A stretch of 8,232 nucleotides of DNA from Candidatus Bathyarchaeota archaeon UBA185. Lineage in GTDB: Archaea > Thermoproteota > Bathyarchaeia > 40CM-2-53-6. Below the pieces are notes generated by a model. It made no database searches. It saw only the letters and a list, made by a program, of their open reading frames with translations, and had not been told where the DNA came from. This document shows positions 1 through 6,630 of this stretch, piece after piece. The translations under genes were made by a program, and so were the position numbers. The number at the start of each line of letters is the position of its first letter. Within the stretch, counting starts at the first letter, position 1. The stretch is taken from NCBI GenBank assembly GCA_002495485.1, contig DAFH01000013.1:2725-10956 (forward strand). Direction: 5' to 3'.

Positions 1-686
1 ATCTTATCAAGAGCTAATTGCGATTCCGTTCCACCGCCAATGTCCAGCTGGTAGGTTTCGCCTATCCTCAAACCCCTGTCCACCAAGAGGGCTAGGACAT
101 TCTTGTGGAGAATCGTGGAGCCTATTTGATCCATTATGTCGTCCCCTGCGACCGGAAGTTTGGTTTTCTTGAATTTTGATTGCCACTGGGCGTTCGAGGC
201 TATTCGCGCCGGAGTAGCGTTGATGAACGCGGACTTTGACTGGAGAGCTGCCTTAGCATACATCTCCGTCGCCCGAGTAGCGCCTGTCGGTGTCAAATTC
301 AGTAGGACTTCGGCCTTGGAATCGACCAGCACCTTTCCAGGGTTTGATGGCTTGGTGTCGCTTAGCACAATCTTTTCGCCTGCAATTGGTGAAATACCGT
401 CTAGGGGTTGCGCCATCTGGACTTTGACTCCGAGGTCTGGGGGTTGGGCGAACTTTCGCGTGTTGTTGGGCTCTTGGAAGATGGCTTCTGAGAGATCCTT
501 CCCCACTTTGCGTTTGTCCACATCGAACGCGGCGACAATCTCAATGTCCGATATCGCGTATGGTCCTATCTTGGGATAAGAAAGTCCCACCGGCTTCTTC
601 AGTTGTTTGTAGTACTCAACGCCTTGCACCAGGCTTGAGGCACTATTGCCGATGCCTGCAATTGCGACTCGTATTCGTGCGACCAT
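1..686 (-). CDS. ino1: myo-inositol-1-phosphate synthase, 3' part cut off by window edge
   Basis: This enzyme converts glucose 6-phosphate to L-myo-inositol 1-phosphate in the cytoplasm, using bound NAD+; in archaea the product feeds inositol phospholipids and compatible solutes. I read 228 codons from the ATG at 686 to the left edge with no stop. The N-terminus is a Rossmann nucleotide-binding loop, GIGNSASSL at residues 11-19. It is followed by NLTPTGAT (130-137), a helix with MYAKAAL, FINATP (154-159) and GDDIMDQIGST (181-191), then DRGLRIGETYQLDIGGGTE near the cut. These are the family's hallmark blocks in their usual order. Archaeal members are about 350-390 residues, so roughly the last third is missing. 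The start is supported by the Rossmann fold beginning almost at once; a GAGGAG at 701-706 lies 14 nt upstream, rather far for a ribosome-binding site. The GGGTE block usually reads GGN(T/M)D in relatives, a small deviation. The family call is firm. Confidence 0.92.
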   Translation of the reverse strand, partial: MVARIRVAIAGIGNSASSLVQGVEYYKQLKKPVGLSYPKIGPYAISDIEIVAAFDVDKRKVGKDLSEAIFQEPNNTRKFAQPPDLGVKVQMAQPLDGISPIAGEKIVLSDTKPSNPGKVLVDSKAEVLLNLTPTGATRATEMYAKAALQSKSAFINATPARIASNAQWQSKFKKTKLPVAGDDIMDQIGSTILHKNVLALLVDRGLRIGETYQLDIGGGTESQLALDK

Positions 687-763
687 CTGCTTAGCTCGGA
701 CTCCTCGCGGCCTGAGAAGGAAGAAAAGGGTTTGGCTACCAGTCTCATACAGCTTCGAGGAAA

Positions 764-807
764 TTCGTCTGTCCTGTAAGGAAAGACAGATGAGGAATGT
801 AGACAGA
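764..807. promoter_or_regulatory. hairpin and evenly spaced TCTGTC/GACAGA elements between divergent genes
   Basis: The 150 bp between the ino1 start (686) and the small plus-strand gene (837) holds an imperfect inverted repeat: positions 764-773 pair with 785-794 (ten pairs, two of them G-T) around an 11-nt loop. Its core TCTGTC (768-773) recurs inverted as GACAGA at 785-790 and again at 802-807, so the three copies sit 17 nt apart. This could be a regulator site serving the divergent genes or an RNA hairpin. I found no convincing TATA box for either gene here. The arrangement is visible in the sequence; any function is inference. Confidence 0.3.
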
Positions 808-836
808 GTGCTAGGTTAGGCGATACCTTGAAGGGA

Positions 837-1100
837 ATGCCTCATACGGTCAAGATAGAGAGACATGAGAACGAACTCGTTGTGCACCTCGCATTGCTCG
901 ACGGCCCTCGTCCACGGCTGCCGCACGGGGTTCTTCTACACTCCGAAGGATGGATCGATATTGGATATGGTTTGAGGATGTTTCTCGTGATCGGATCCGC
1001 GAACACGACTTTTGTTCCCCCGCGGCTTGAAGAAAAAAGAAGAATGATTGATCGTTTGCTCGGGAGAAAGCCTGAGCAGCCTCTGCTCGAAGCAAAGTGA
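837..1100 (+). CDS. small protein of unknown function
   Basis: I do not recognise this 87-residue protein. It starts at the ATG at 837; an in-frame TTG at 828 would add three residues. The N-terminal half (about residues 4-55) alternates charged and hydrophobic stretches, such as VKIER, ELVVHLALL and MFLVIGS, as expected of a small beta-rich domain. The last 30 residues are strongly charged (LEEKRRMIDRLLGRKPEQP) and likely helical. There is no signal peptide, clear membrane segment or Cys/His metal site. It stands alone on the plus strand between two minus-strand genes. Two things favour a real gene: the sensible amino acid composition, and a hairpin with a T-rich tract in the same orientation just after its stop. 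Against it are the small size and the absence of a clear promoter or ribosome-binding site. A longer minus-strand frame across the same bases runs into cofE out of frame and looks like a shadow. Confidence 0.5.
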   Translation: MPHTVKIERHENELVVHLALLDGPRPRLPHGVLLHSEGWIDIGYGLRMFLVIGSANTTFVPPRLEEKRRMIDRLLGRKPEQPLLEAK

Positions 1101-1104
1101 GCGC

Positions 1105-1134
1105 TCTCAGCTTTCGTGAGCTGAGATTTCTTTT
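1105..1134 (+). terminator. hairpin with T-rich tract after the small gene
   Basis: A perfect 8-bp stem, TCTCAGCT (1105-1112) against AGCTGAGA (1119-1126), encloses a 6-nt loop TTCGTG and is followed at once by TTTCTTTT (1127-1134). It begins 5 nt after the stop codon of the plus-strand small gene. Archaeal termination relies mainly on T-rich tracts, so the T stretch is the likely signal and the hairpin may add pausing or 3'-end stability. On the minus strand no T tract follows, so it is less likely to end the cofE transcript arriving from the other side. Confidence 0.5.
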
Positions 1135-1155
1135 CGGATTGCGTCTCCGGACGGG

Positions 1156-1905
1156 TTACCGGAATAAGTCGAATTCTTCGGGTCGCAGAAGATCCTTGAC
1201 TCTTCCATTTCCCTTCGGAGCTCTGTAGCCGCGAACGAGAGCGACGGGAACCCGGTCCGCTTTGTTCATGACAAGCTCGGCCGCGCATGCCAGCTCATCG
1301 GCGACGGCTATCTCCGTCACTTGCAGCGTCCTACGGTACATGTCCTTCGTGCCTCGATAATCACGAATAGGTTTGAGGCCCGAGATTCCTATCGCAAAAT
1401 TCACCTGGCCTACTCGCCAAGCACGTCCAAACGTGTCGGTAATGATGACAGGAACGTTCTTGCCCGTCAGCTGATGAATTATCTTCCTGATTCGGTCAGC
1501 TGAAGCGTCTGAGTCTCGGGGGAGTAGGGTTACTGAGTCTGTCCTTCCAACGTTGGACTGGTCGACTCCTGCGTTGGCGCAGATGAAACCGTGCTTCGTC
1601 TCGGTGATCAGATGCCCTGCTCTCATCCTGATGATCTTCTCTGTCTCCCGTAGGATGACTTCGACTTGCCTAGGGTCTTTGTTGCTCTGTTTCGCGATGG
1701 TCTGTGCAAAGCCTGATGGAGTAATTCTCGAAAGTTGGACTGTCATTCCTTCTGATTTTGACACAATCTTCTGGGAGACCACGGCAATGTCTCCTTGCCG
1801 GAACGCCTCCCCCTGTTCATTCAGTCTATCCACGATGATTTTTCCGAGAGAGTCTCCCTTCTTGACGTCCGGAATTCCCTTGACCGGGATAACAGAGACG
1901 CTGAT
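1156..1905 (-). CDS. cofE: coenzyme F420-0:L-glutamate ligase, apparent non-canonical AUC start
   Basis: CofE adds the first glutamates to F420-0 using GTP, completing the tail of the deazaflavin cofactor F420 in the cytoplasm. Hallmark blocks, numbered from the start used here, are GDIAVVSQKIVSKSEG (about 38-53), CANAGVDQSNV (110-120) with metal-ligand-type D115, IITDTFGRAWR (154-164) with D157, FAIGISG (170-176), and VADE (201-204). The start is odd. The first usual start codon is a GTG at 1833, which would remove about 24 residues that match the family N-terminus (VIPVKGIPDVKKGDSL). Upstream, the frame stays open to a stop at 1960-1962 but contains no ATG, GTG or TTG. By recalled alignment with archaeal CofE the initiator falls on the ATC codon at 1905-1903, giving 249 residues, the family's usual length. 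That codon lies 2 nt after the polB stop, so translation is probably coupled to polB. Function is firm; the start is inferred. Confidence 0.9.
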   Translation of the reverse strand: MSVSVIPVKGIPDVKKGDSLGKIIVDRLNEQGEAFRQGDIAVVSQKIVSKSEGMTVQLSRITPSGFAQTIAKQSNKDPRQVEVILRETEKIIRMRAGHLITETKHGFICANAGVDQSNVGRTDSVTLLPRDSDASADRIRKIIHQLTGKNVPVIITDTFGRAWRVGQVNFAIGISGLKPIRDYRGTKDMYRRTLQVTEIAVADELACAAELVMNKADRVPVALVRGYRAPKGNGRVKDLLRPEEFDLFR

Positions 1906-1907
1906 GG

Positions 1908-4505
1908 CTAGCCGCTTCCGGGAAAGAATGATTCTAGCTTCCTTGCGCCCGTCAATTCTTCATAATCTAGTCCTAAGGCGTCTAGTACCTGTTCGAAGGT
2001 GGAACGGATGTATTCCGTGTACTTTTCGATGTCTACTTCATGCAAACTCGCGAGCTGTACAGGTTTGACGCCTGCGCTGGTTGTTACTTTGACGAAGCTC
2101 ACGAGGTCGCCTGCCTTGATTTCGTCCCCTTTGTCTTTGAGCTGTTGTGCAGCTTTCACGTGTTGGGGCGTGGTCTTTGTGTAGCCAGCGACTGATTTTC
2201 CTATCATCATGTTGAAAGCTAGATCGTTCAGTGAATACTTTCTATTCCGCAGTTTGCTGTACGAGTCTTGGACTAGGCTCTTGATCTTGCCTCGTGCGTC
2301 GTCGAAGTCGAGGGGACTCTGCACTTGACCCAGAATACCTATCATCTGACTGAACATCTCTTTGATGAACTCAGGCGTGTGGCGTTTCTTGCCCGTGAGT
2401 CCCTTGATATCGACTCGGTTGTCTGGGTGGACCCCGAGATAGTTCTTCTTGCGTAGGCTTAGGGCTACGTAGCGGTAGTTCTTGTCGACTTCCAACTCCA
2501 TTCCGAGTTCTTTCCTCGACCACTGAATCAGTTCGTCAAGCTTGGCCTTGTCCGGAGTGCCTAGGAATAGCGAGTCAGTGTCGCCGTAGAAGACCTCTAT
2601 TCCCAGCCGTTTCGCCTCTTGGATTGTGCTGGTGATGTCGTATCTCCCGACCGCGGCTGTTGATTCTGCTAGTGGAGGGCAGTAGAGTGAGAATCTGTCG
2701 CTTCCGAATACTCCGTAGCTTGCGTTCAGGACGACCTTGAGTGCATTCTGGACCACTTGGTACCAGCTCAGAGTTTCCGGCGGTAGGCCTTTTTCTTTCG
2801 ATTTTGGCTTGTACCACTTGATCCGTATGTCACGGAGAGATCCTACGAGTTGGCTCTCCATGGCCTTAGTCTTTCGGCATACCCAGTGATCTGTCCCAGG
2901 TATCTTGTTCGTCCGATCCTCGGGATGGTTGCAGAGAATCGTCTCGTAGCCTAGGTTCCAGGTCTTGATTATTGACGGATACAAGGATGCAAAGTCTAGA
3001 ACGGCAACTTGGAAATGGACGCCAGGTATCGGGTCAACGACCATACCACCTTTGTACTTCTTGCCCCTGATGACGGCGGTCGTGCTGGTCGACCCCTTCG
3101 ATTCCGTAATCTCTTCCGATCTCGGAATGATGTATCCTCGCAACCGGTGCTCGCGGAACATCATGCTCCGTATCCAGCCTGAGACGCCCTGCCTGGACAT
3201 GTCTTCGATCGGTAGGAAACTGATCCGGGAGAGCGCGGTGACCAATTTCATGACGACCTCGCCGTCGAACTGAGTTAGTCTCAAGACAAGCTGAGCGTCT
3301 TGGTAACAGTATTCTGCGAGTTCGGAGTATGAGAGTCGGGATACGGATTCGGAAATCTCGATCTTGCCTTCTTCGAGAAGCGCTTCGGAGATGGCGTCTA
3401 GGGTTACTTCTCTGTATCTTCCGCTGAAGGCGTAGATCTGGATGGACCTGTTGAAGAAGAACTTGTAGAGGTCGAGATGGATTCCGTACCTGACTCCCGC
3501 TGATTCTCGTCCCAGCTCGATGGGAATCTTGTCGCGGGTAAAGCCTAGTCGTTGAGCGCGATGGAAGAGGTATCTGAGGTCGAAGTCGTCGCCGTTGAAG
3601 GTCAGGATGAGAGGGTAGTCGTCAAGTAGCTTGAAGATTGCGGCGAGGAGTTCTTCTTCGGTATCAAAGAACTCGAGGAGTATCCCCGAAGACGATTCCG
3701 TTGCGCTCTCGTCATTTCCGTGTCTCCTGAGCAGGAGAGCTTTTCTCACTCCGTCATTAGCACAGAAGCTTACGCAGATGACTCTATACTCGGCTTCCTG
3801 TGGGTCAGGCACTCTCGTATCCTTCGAAGACTCGACCTCTATGTCGAAGGCCAGTCTTCGATAGTCGGGGACTGGGAATTCGAGAAGTCTTAGCCATCGG
3901 TCGAGGAGTGACTGGTAGTCGGGATCGTTCGGGCCGAACACGCTCTGAACGTTGATCGAGCTGCTGCCGGACTGGAGAGCGGTTAGCTTGCCGCGTCTGA
4001 CAGCGTACGACATTCCGGGTTCGAGCTGCCGGTCGTAGATGTAATTCTCTGTGTATCGAATGTCGGCTTCCCAAGCCCTTGTTATGTCCCTGATGCAGCC
4101 AGATGGACGGCCCCCTATCGAGAGGGGGTCCCGGGCGTAGATTATTGTCACAGGAATTTCTCTGCCTTGAAGCGCCTCGTAGCGCTTCGACTCCTCAAAC
4201 CTCAGGAAGCCCGGATGCCTCACTATAGCCTGGTTCTTGGCCAGGGTGGTCTGCGATTCCTTGGAGAGACAGTAGGGCAGGTGGCCGGTACTGTCGTACC
4301 AGAAGTGGATCTTCTGCGATTTTGGCTCGTAGAGCTTCAGAAAGACGACGCGTCTCTCACCGTCGTAGCCTGCACCTACGAAGTATGATTCGGCTAGATC
4401 CTGAGGTGTGCTTGGTCGAAAGTATAGTTGTGCCTTGGGATCCTGCCTCGGCCGCTGCGGTGCCGGGAGCTCCGGTTTCGCAAAGTACTGGTCGAGGCTC
4501 GACAT
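1908..4505 (-). CDS. polB: family B DNA polymerase with proofreading exonuclease
   Basis: This is a DNA-dependent DNA polymerase with 3'-5' proofreading, acting in replication or repair with PCNA. The 865 residues start at the ATG at 4505. In order: the N-terminal domain; exonuclease motifs Exo I DIE (221-223), Exo II NGDDFD (304-309) and Exo III YCYQD (399-403); the YxGG linker motif YKGG (484-487); polymerase motif A DFASLYPS from D504; motif B with K590, N594 and Y597-G598; and motif C YGDTDS with D642 and D644. KKNY (686-689) and the thumb domain follow. All catalytic acids are present, so both activities should be intact. The last residues, ARKLESFF (854-861), fit a PCNA-interacting box apart from the usual Gln, and the first eight, MSSLDQYF, have the same spacing. 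An open frame runs 49 codons further upstream but is Arg/His-rich and crosses the shared promoter, so I reject it. cofE follows after 2 nt, suggesting one transcript. Motif A context resembles thaumarchaeal and bathyarchaeal enzymes as I recall them. Confidence 0.96.
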   Translation of the reverse strand: MSSLDQYFAKPELPAPQRPRQDPKAQLYFRPSTPQDLAESYFVGAGYDGERRVVFLKLYEPKSQKIHFWYDSTGHLPYCLSKESQTTLAKNQAIVRHPGFLRFEESKRYEALQGREIPVTIIYARDPLSIGGRPSGCIRDITRAWEADIRYTENYIYDRQLEPGMSYAVRRGKLTALQSGSSSINVQSVFGPNDPDYQSLLDRWLRLLEFPVPDYRRLAFDIEVESSKDTRVPDPQEAEYRVICVSFCANDGVRKALLLRRHGNDESATESSSGILLEFFDTEEELLAAIFKLLDDYPLILTFNGDDFDLRYLFHRAQRLGFTRDKIPIELGRESAGVRYGIHLDLYKFFFNRSIQIYAFSGRYREVTLDAISEALLEEGKIEISESVSRLSYSELAEYCYQDAQLVLRLTQFDGEVVMKLVTALSRISFLPIEDMSRQGVSGWIRSMMFREHRLRGYIIPRSEEITESKGSTSTTAVIRGKKYKGGMVVDPIPGVHFQVAVLDFASLYPSIIKTWNLGYETILCNHPEDRTNKIPGTDHWVCRKTKAMESQLVGSLRDIRIKWYKPKSKEKGLPPETLSWYQVVQNALKVVLNASYGVFGSDRFSLYCPPLAESTAAVGRYDITSTIQEAKRLGIEVFYGDTDSLFLGTPDKAKLDELIQWSRKELGMELEVDKNYRYVALSLRKKNYLGVHPDNRVDIKGLTGKKRHTPEFIKEMFSQMIGILGQVQSPLDFDDARGKIKSLVQDSYSKLRNRKYSLNDLAFNMMIGKSVAGYTKTTPQHVKAAQQLKDKGDEIKAGDLVSFVKVTTSAGVKPVQLASLHEVDIEKYTEYIRSTFEQVLDALGLDYEELTGARKLESFFPGSG

Positions 4506-4534
4506 TACGGCACCGTCGTGTGGCTGGCGACTCG

Positions 4535-4540
4535 TTAAAA
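4535..4540. promoter_or_regulatory. TATA box probably shared by polB and the divergent methyltransferase gene
   Basis: TTAAAA on the plus strand reads TTTTAA on the minus strand. It is the only good TATA-like element between the polB ATG (4505, minus) and the methyltransferase GTG (4565, plus). The box ends 25 nt before the GTG and 30 nt before the ATG. With the usual archaeal spacing of about 26 bp from box centre to transcript start, the plus transcript would begin at or next to the GTG (leaderless) and the minus transcript about 6 nt before the ATG. Neither gene has a clear Shine-Dalgarno sequence, which fits. A purine-rich BRE is weak on both sides (GAGAAC on the minus side is the better one). 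Confidence 0.5.
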
Positions 4541-4564
4541 GGTTCTCGCGATGGTCCTTTGCGC

Positions 4565-5884
4565 GTGCCAGACTCGGATCTGCAGACCTGTGTGAGGCTC
4601 GCTCTTCAGGCACTCTTGCTGGTCGGGAAGGGTGCGAGCGAACGCGGAGCAATACTCGTGGCCTCAGCGTCGGATCCGAGTCTTTCGCCTGCTAGGGTCG
4701 AGGCTCTAGATCTTGTACTCGCCACTCTTGGCCAGCAAGATCTTATCGACACGATTATCGAGCGAGTCTTGCCAGATCGACAGTTAGGCACCAAGACTCG
4801 CTGGTTGTTTCGCTTGGCAGTGCAAATGTTGCTGCGGTGTCGCGGTGGTGCCGATCTTAGGCGAACAGAGAAGAGCTTACGTAACGTCATGCCAGTTGAA
4901 CAGCTAGCAGACTTGGAGATCTTGATCGGATCCGTCTTGACACTTGACGCCAACCAAATATGGTCAAGTCTTATCGATCCCGAAAAAATAGCTCTCGAAA
5001 CGCACAACCCAACATGGTGGGTCTCATACTGCTATCGACTGCTGGGACGCAGTGAAGGCGTCAAACTCCTGTCCGCCGCTTCGAGGCCCAGGTACATCCG
5101 AATTAATCCGCTTAAGAATCATGGCAGAACGACGCTCCCGTCTCGGGCGAAGCCTTTGGAAACCGCGTTGGCCAAGGTCGCACATAGTCTTCCTGTCTAT
5201 GCGGTGCAGGGTTCCTTGTCCACTTTCTCAGAGTTCTTTTCTGAGGGAATTTTCCAGATTCAGGACCTCGCCTCTTTCCTCGCCGTGAAAGCGGCGGATC
5301 CAGCTCCCGGAGAAGACGTTCTCGACATTTGTGCTGCGCCAGGCGGGAAGACCGCTGCCCTTGCCCAACTCATGAAGAATCAGGGAAGGATAGTCTCCGT
5401 GGACTACTCGACGGGAAGAATGAGGAGCTGGAGGCGTGAAATCACAAGGCTAGGCGTGAAGATCGCGGAGCCGGTGATCTGTAGCGTGTCTGACATGGCG
5501 GTTACAGGCACCTTTGATCTGATAGTAATCGATCCTCCATGCACTGGAAGCGGAATTCTCGATCGACATCCAAGCATGAAGTGGCATTTGACTCCCGAGT
5601 CGACTGAGCGGTATTCCAGACTGCAGCAGCACTTTCTGAATTCGTCCTCCAGACTGCTCGCTCCTGACGGTAGGATTCTGTATTGCACGTGCAGTCTAAC
5701 GGTGGAAGAAAACGAATATGTTGTGTCAGAGTTTTTGAAGTCTCACCCCGATTTCGAGACTCGTCCTGTTCTTCGAGAGTACGGCTCGCCCGGTCTGGAG
5801 GGCTTCACAGACTGTCGTAGACTGTGGCCACACCGTGACAGGACTGCAGGATATTTCATTGCTCGGCTCCAGCGATTGAACTAG
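4565..5884 (+). CDS. RsmB-like rRNA (cytosine-C5) methyltransferase with N-terminal NusB-like domain
   Basis: This enzyme transfers a methyl group from S-adenosylmethionine to C5 of a cytosine in RNA, most likely 16S rRNA by analogy with bacterial RsmB. Read from the GTG at 4565 it has 439 residues. Residues about 1-145 are helical and resemble the RNA-binding NusB domain of RsmB. A linker with NPTWWVSYCYRLLG and RYIRINPLK follows. The catalytic domain has the SAM-binding loop DICAAPGGK (254-262), motif IV DPPCTGSG (323-330, C326) and motif VI YCTCS (373-377), whose C376 is the expected nucleophile; both family cysteines are present. The start is uncertain: the open frame extends back to 4322, but that part is antisense to polB and Arg/Ser-rich. 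GTG 4565 sits 25 nt after a TATA box, suggesting a leaderless transcript; an in-frame TTG at 4559 is another option. hps follows after 26 nt. A tRNA target, as for other archaeal members of this superfamily, cannot be excluded. Confidence 0.88.
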   Translation: MPDSDLQTCVRLALQALLLVGKGASERGAILVASASDPSLSPARVEALDLVLATLGQQDLIDTIIERVLPDRQLGTKTRWLFRLAVQMLLRCRGGADLRRTEKSLRNVMPVEQLADLEILIGSVLTLDANQIWSSLIDPEKIALETHNPTWWVSYCYRLLGRSEGVKLLSAASRPRYIRINPLKNHGRTTLPSRAKPLETALAKVAHSLPVYAVQGSLSTFSEFFSEGIFQIQDLASFLAVKAADPAPGEDVLDICAAPGGKTAALAQLMKNQGRIVSVDYSTGRMRSWRREITRLGVKIAEPVICSVSDMAVTGTFDLIVIDPPCTGSGILDRHPSMKWHLTPESTERYSRLQQHFLNSSSRLLAPDGRILYCTCSLTVEENEYVVSEFLKSHPDFETRPVLREYGSPGLEGFTDCRRLWPHRDRTAGYFIARLQRLN

Positions 5885-5889
5885 AAACG

Positions 5890-5901
5890 AGCGCATGCGC
5901 T
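5890..5901. repeat. 12-bp perfect palindrome between methyltransferase gene and hps
   Basis: AGCGCATGCGCT is its own reverse complement and fills about half of the 26-nt gap between the two plus-strand genes, 9 nt before the hps ATG. It could be a protein-binding site for hps control, or chance. No TATA box or Shine-Dalgarno sequence is seen in the gap, so hps is probably transcribed with the gene before it. Confidence 0.3.
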
Positions 5902-5910
5902 GTCGATATT

Positions 5911-6630
5911 ATGAAGACACCGGACGAATATCGGACAATGAGAGATTCCTGGCCTCAGGTCCAAGTGGCACTGGACTTTGTTCGCCTTGGCGACGCTTTG
6001 AGAATCGCGAGAATGGCGGTGTCCGCTGGGGTGGAGTGGGTGGAGGCCGGGACACCCTTGATCAAGAGTGAAGGAATGAGAGCCGTTAGAGTTCTCAGCC
6101 AGAGTTTCCCGCGGAACAGTGTGGTTGCAGACATGAAGACTCTAGACGCTGGTAGTATTGAGTGTGAGATGGGTTTCAGAGCCGGGGCGAAAGTCGTCTC
6201 AGTCTCGGGGCTGGCGCATGACAGTACGATACGAGACTCGGTTCGAACCGCGTCGAAATATGACCGGTTGCTGATGGCCGACTTGTTGATGTCCCCTCAA
6301 CCACGGACAAGAGCGCGAGAGCTCGAGAAGCTTGGCGTGGACATGGTGTGCTTGCATACGGGGATCGATGCCCAGAAGGCTCTCCATTCAAAGCTCAAGG
6401 TGAGCCGGAACGTCCGAGACATTGCTCAGGCCCTTCGAATCCCTGTGGCGGCGGCTGGAGGAATCACTCCTAATGCGGTAGAGGGGCTTGTAAGGGCTGG
6501 TGTTAAAGTGGTGATCGTGGGGGGTTGGATCACCAGCTCGAAAGATCCGGCTAGGGCCTCTCGTCAAATGGTAGAGAAGGTTAGGGATGCCGCTCGCCTA
6601 GGACCCGTAGAGTCGGCTCCTGCCCATTAG
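5911..6630 (+). CDS. hps: 3-hexulose-6-phosphate synthase (OMP decarboxylase superfamily)
   Basis: This enzyme joins formaldehyde and ribulose 5-phosphate to give D-arabino-3-hexulose 6-phosphate. Many archaea lacking the oxidative pentose phosphate route are thought to run it in reverse, with an isomerase (PHI), to make ribulose 5-phosphate for nucleotides and release formaldehyde. The 239 residues form one TIM barrel: VALDF with D22, EAGTPLIKSEGM (45-56) typical of HPS, the superfamily catalytic signature DMKTLD (74-79; D74, K76, D79), CLHTGIDAQ, and the phosphate-binding loops AGGITP (182-187) and VIVGGWI (201-207). Length and motifs fit stand-alone HPS; no Fae or PHI domain is fused and none is adjacent here. 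It follows the methyltransferase gene by 26 nt and probably shares its transcript. Its last 33 bp overlap the 3' end of apgM on the other strand. The related KGPDC sugar-acid decarboxylases use the same fold, but the EAGTPLIKSEG block favours HPS. Confidence 0.9.
   Translation: MKTPDEYRTMRDSWPQVQVALDFVRLGDALRIARMAVSAGVEWVEAGTPLIKSEGMRAVRVLSQSFPRNSVVADMKTLDAGSIECEMGFRAGAKVVSVSGLAHDSTIRDSVRTASKYDRLLMADLLMSPQPRTRARELEKLGVDMVCLHTGIDAQKALHSKLKVSRNVRDIAQALRIPVAAAGGITPNAVEGLVRAGVKVVIVGGWITSSKDPARASRQMVEKVRDAARLGPVESAPAH

Noticed and set aside
136..579. 147-codon plus-strand open frame
   Set aside because: Antisense to ino1, whose family motifs run continuously through the minus strand.
842..1288. 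148-codon minus-strand open frame overlapping the small gene and the cofE 3' end
   Set aside because: It overlaps well-supported cofE in another frame and its protein is Ser/Arg-rich with no recognisable pattern; a shadow.
4111..4128. C-run/G-run hairpin (CCCCCT against AGGGGG)
   Set aside because: Lies inside polB coding sequence (SIGGRPSG region), explained by Gly/Pro/Ser codons, with no T tract.
4322..4564. 81-codon upstream extension of the methyltransferase gene
   Set aside because: Low-complexity Arg/Ser-rich sequence antisense to the polB 5' end; the NusB-like part begins after 4565.
4506..4652. 49-codon upstream extension of polB
   Set aside because: Arg/His-rich, crosses the TATA box and enters the divergent methyltransferase gene; the family-like sequence begins at the ATG at 4505.
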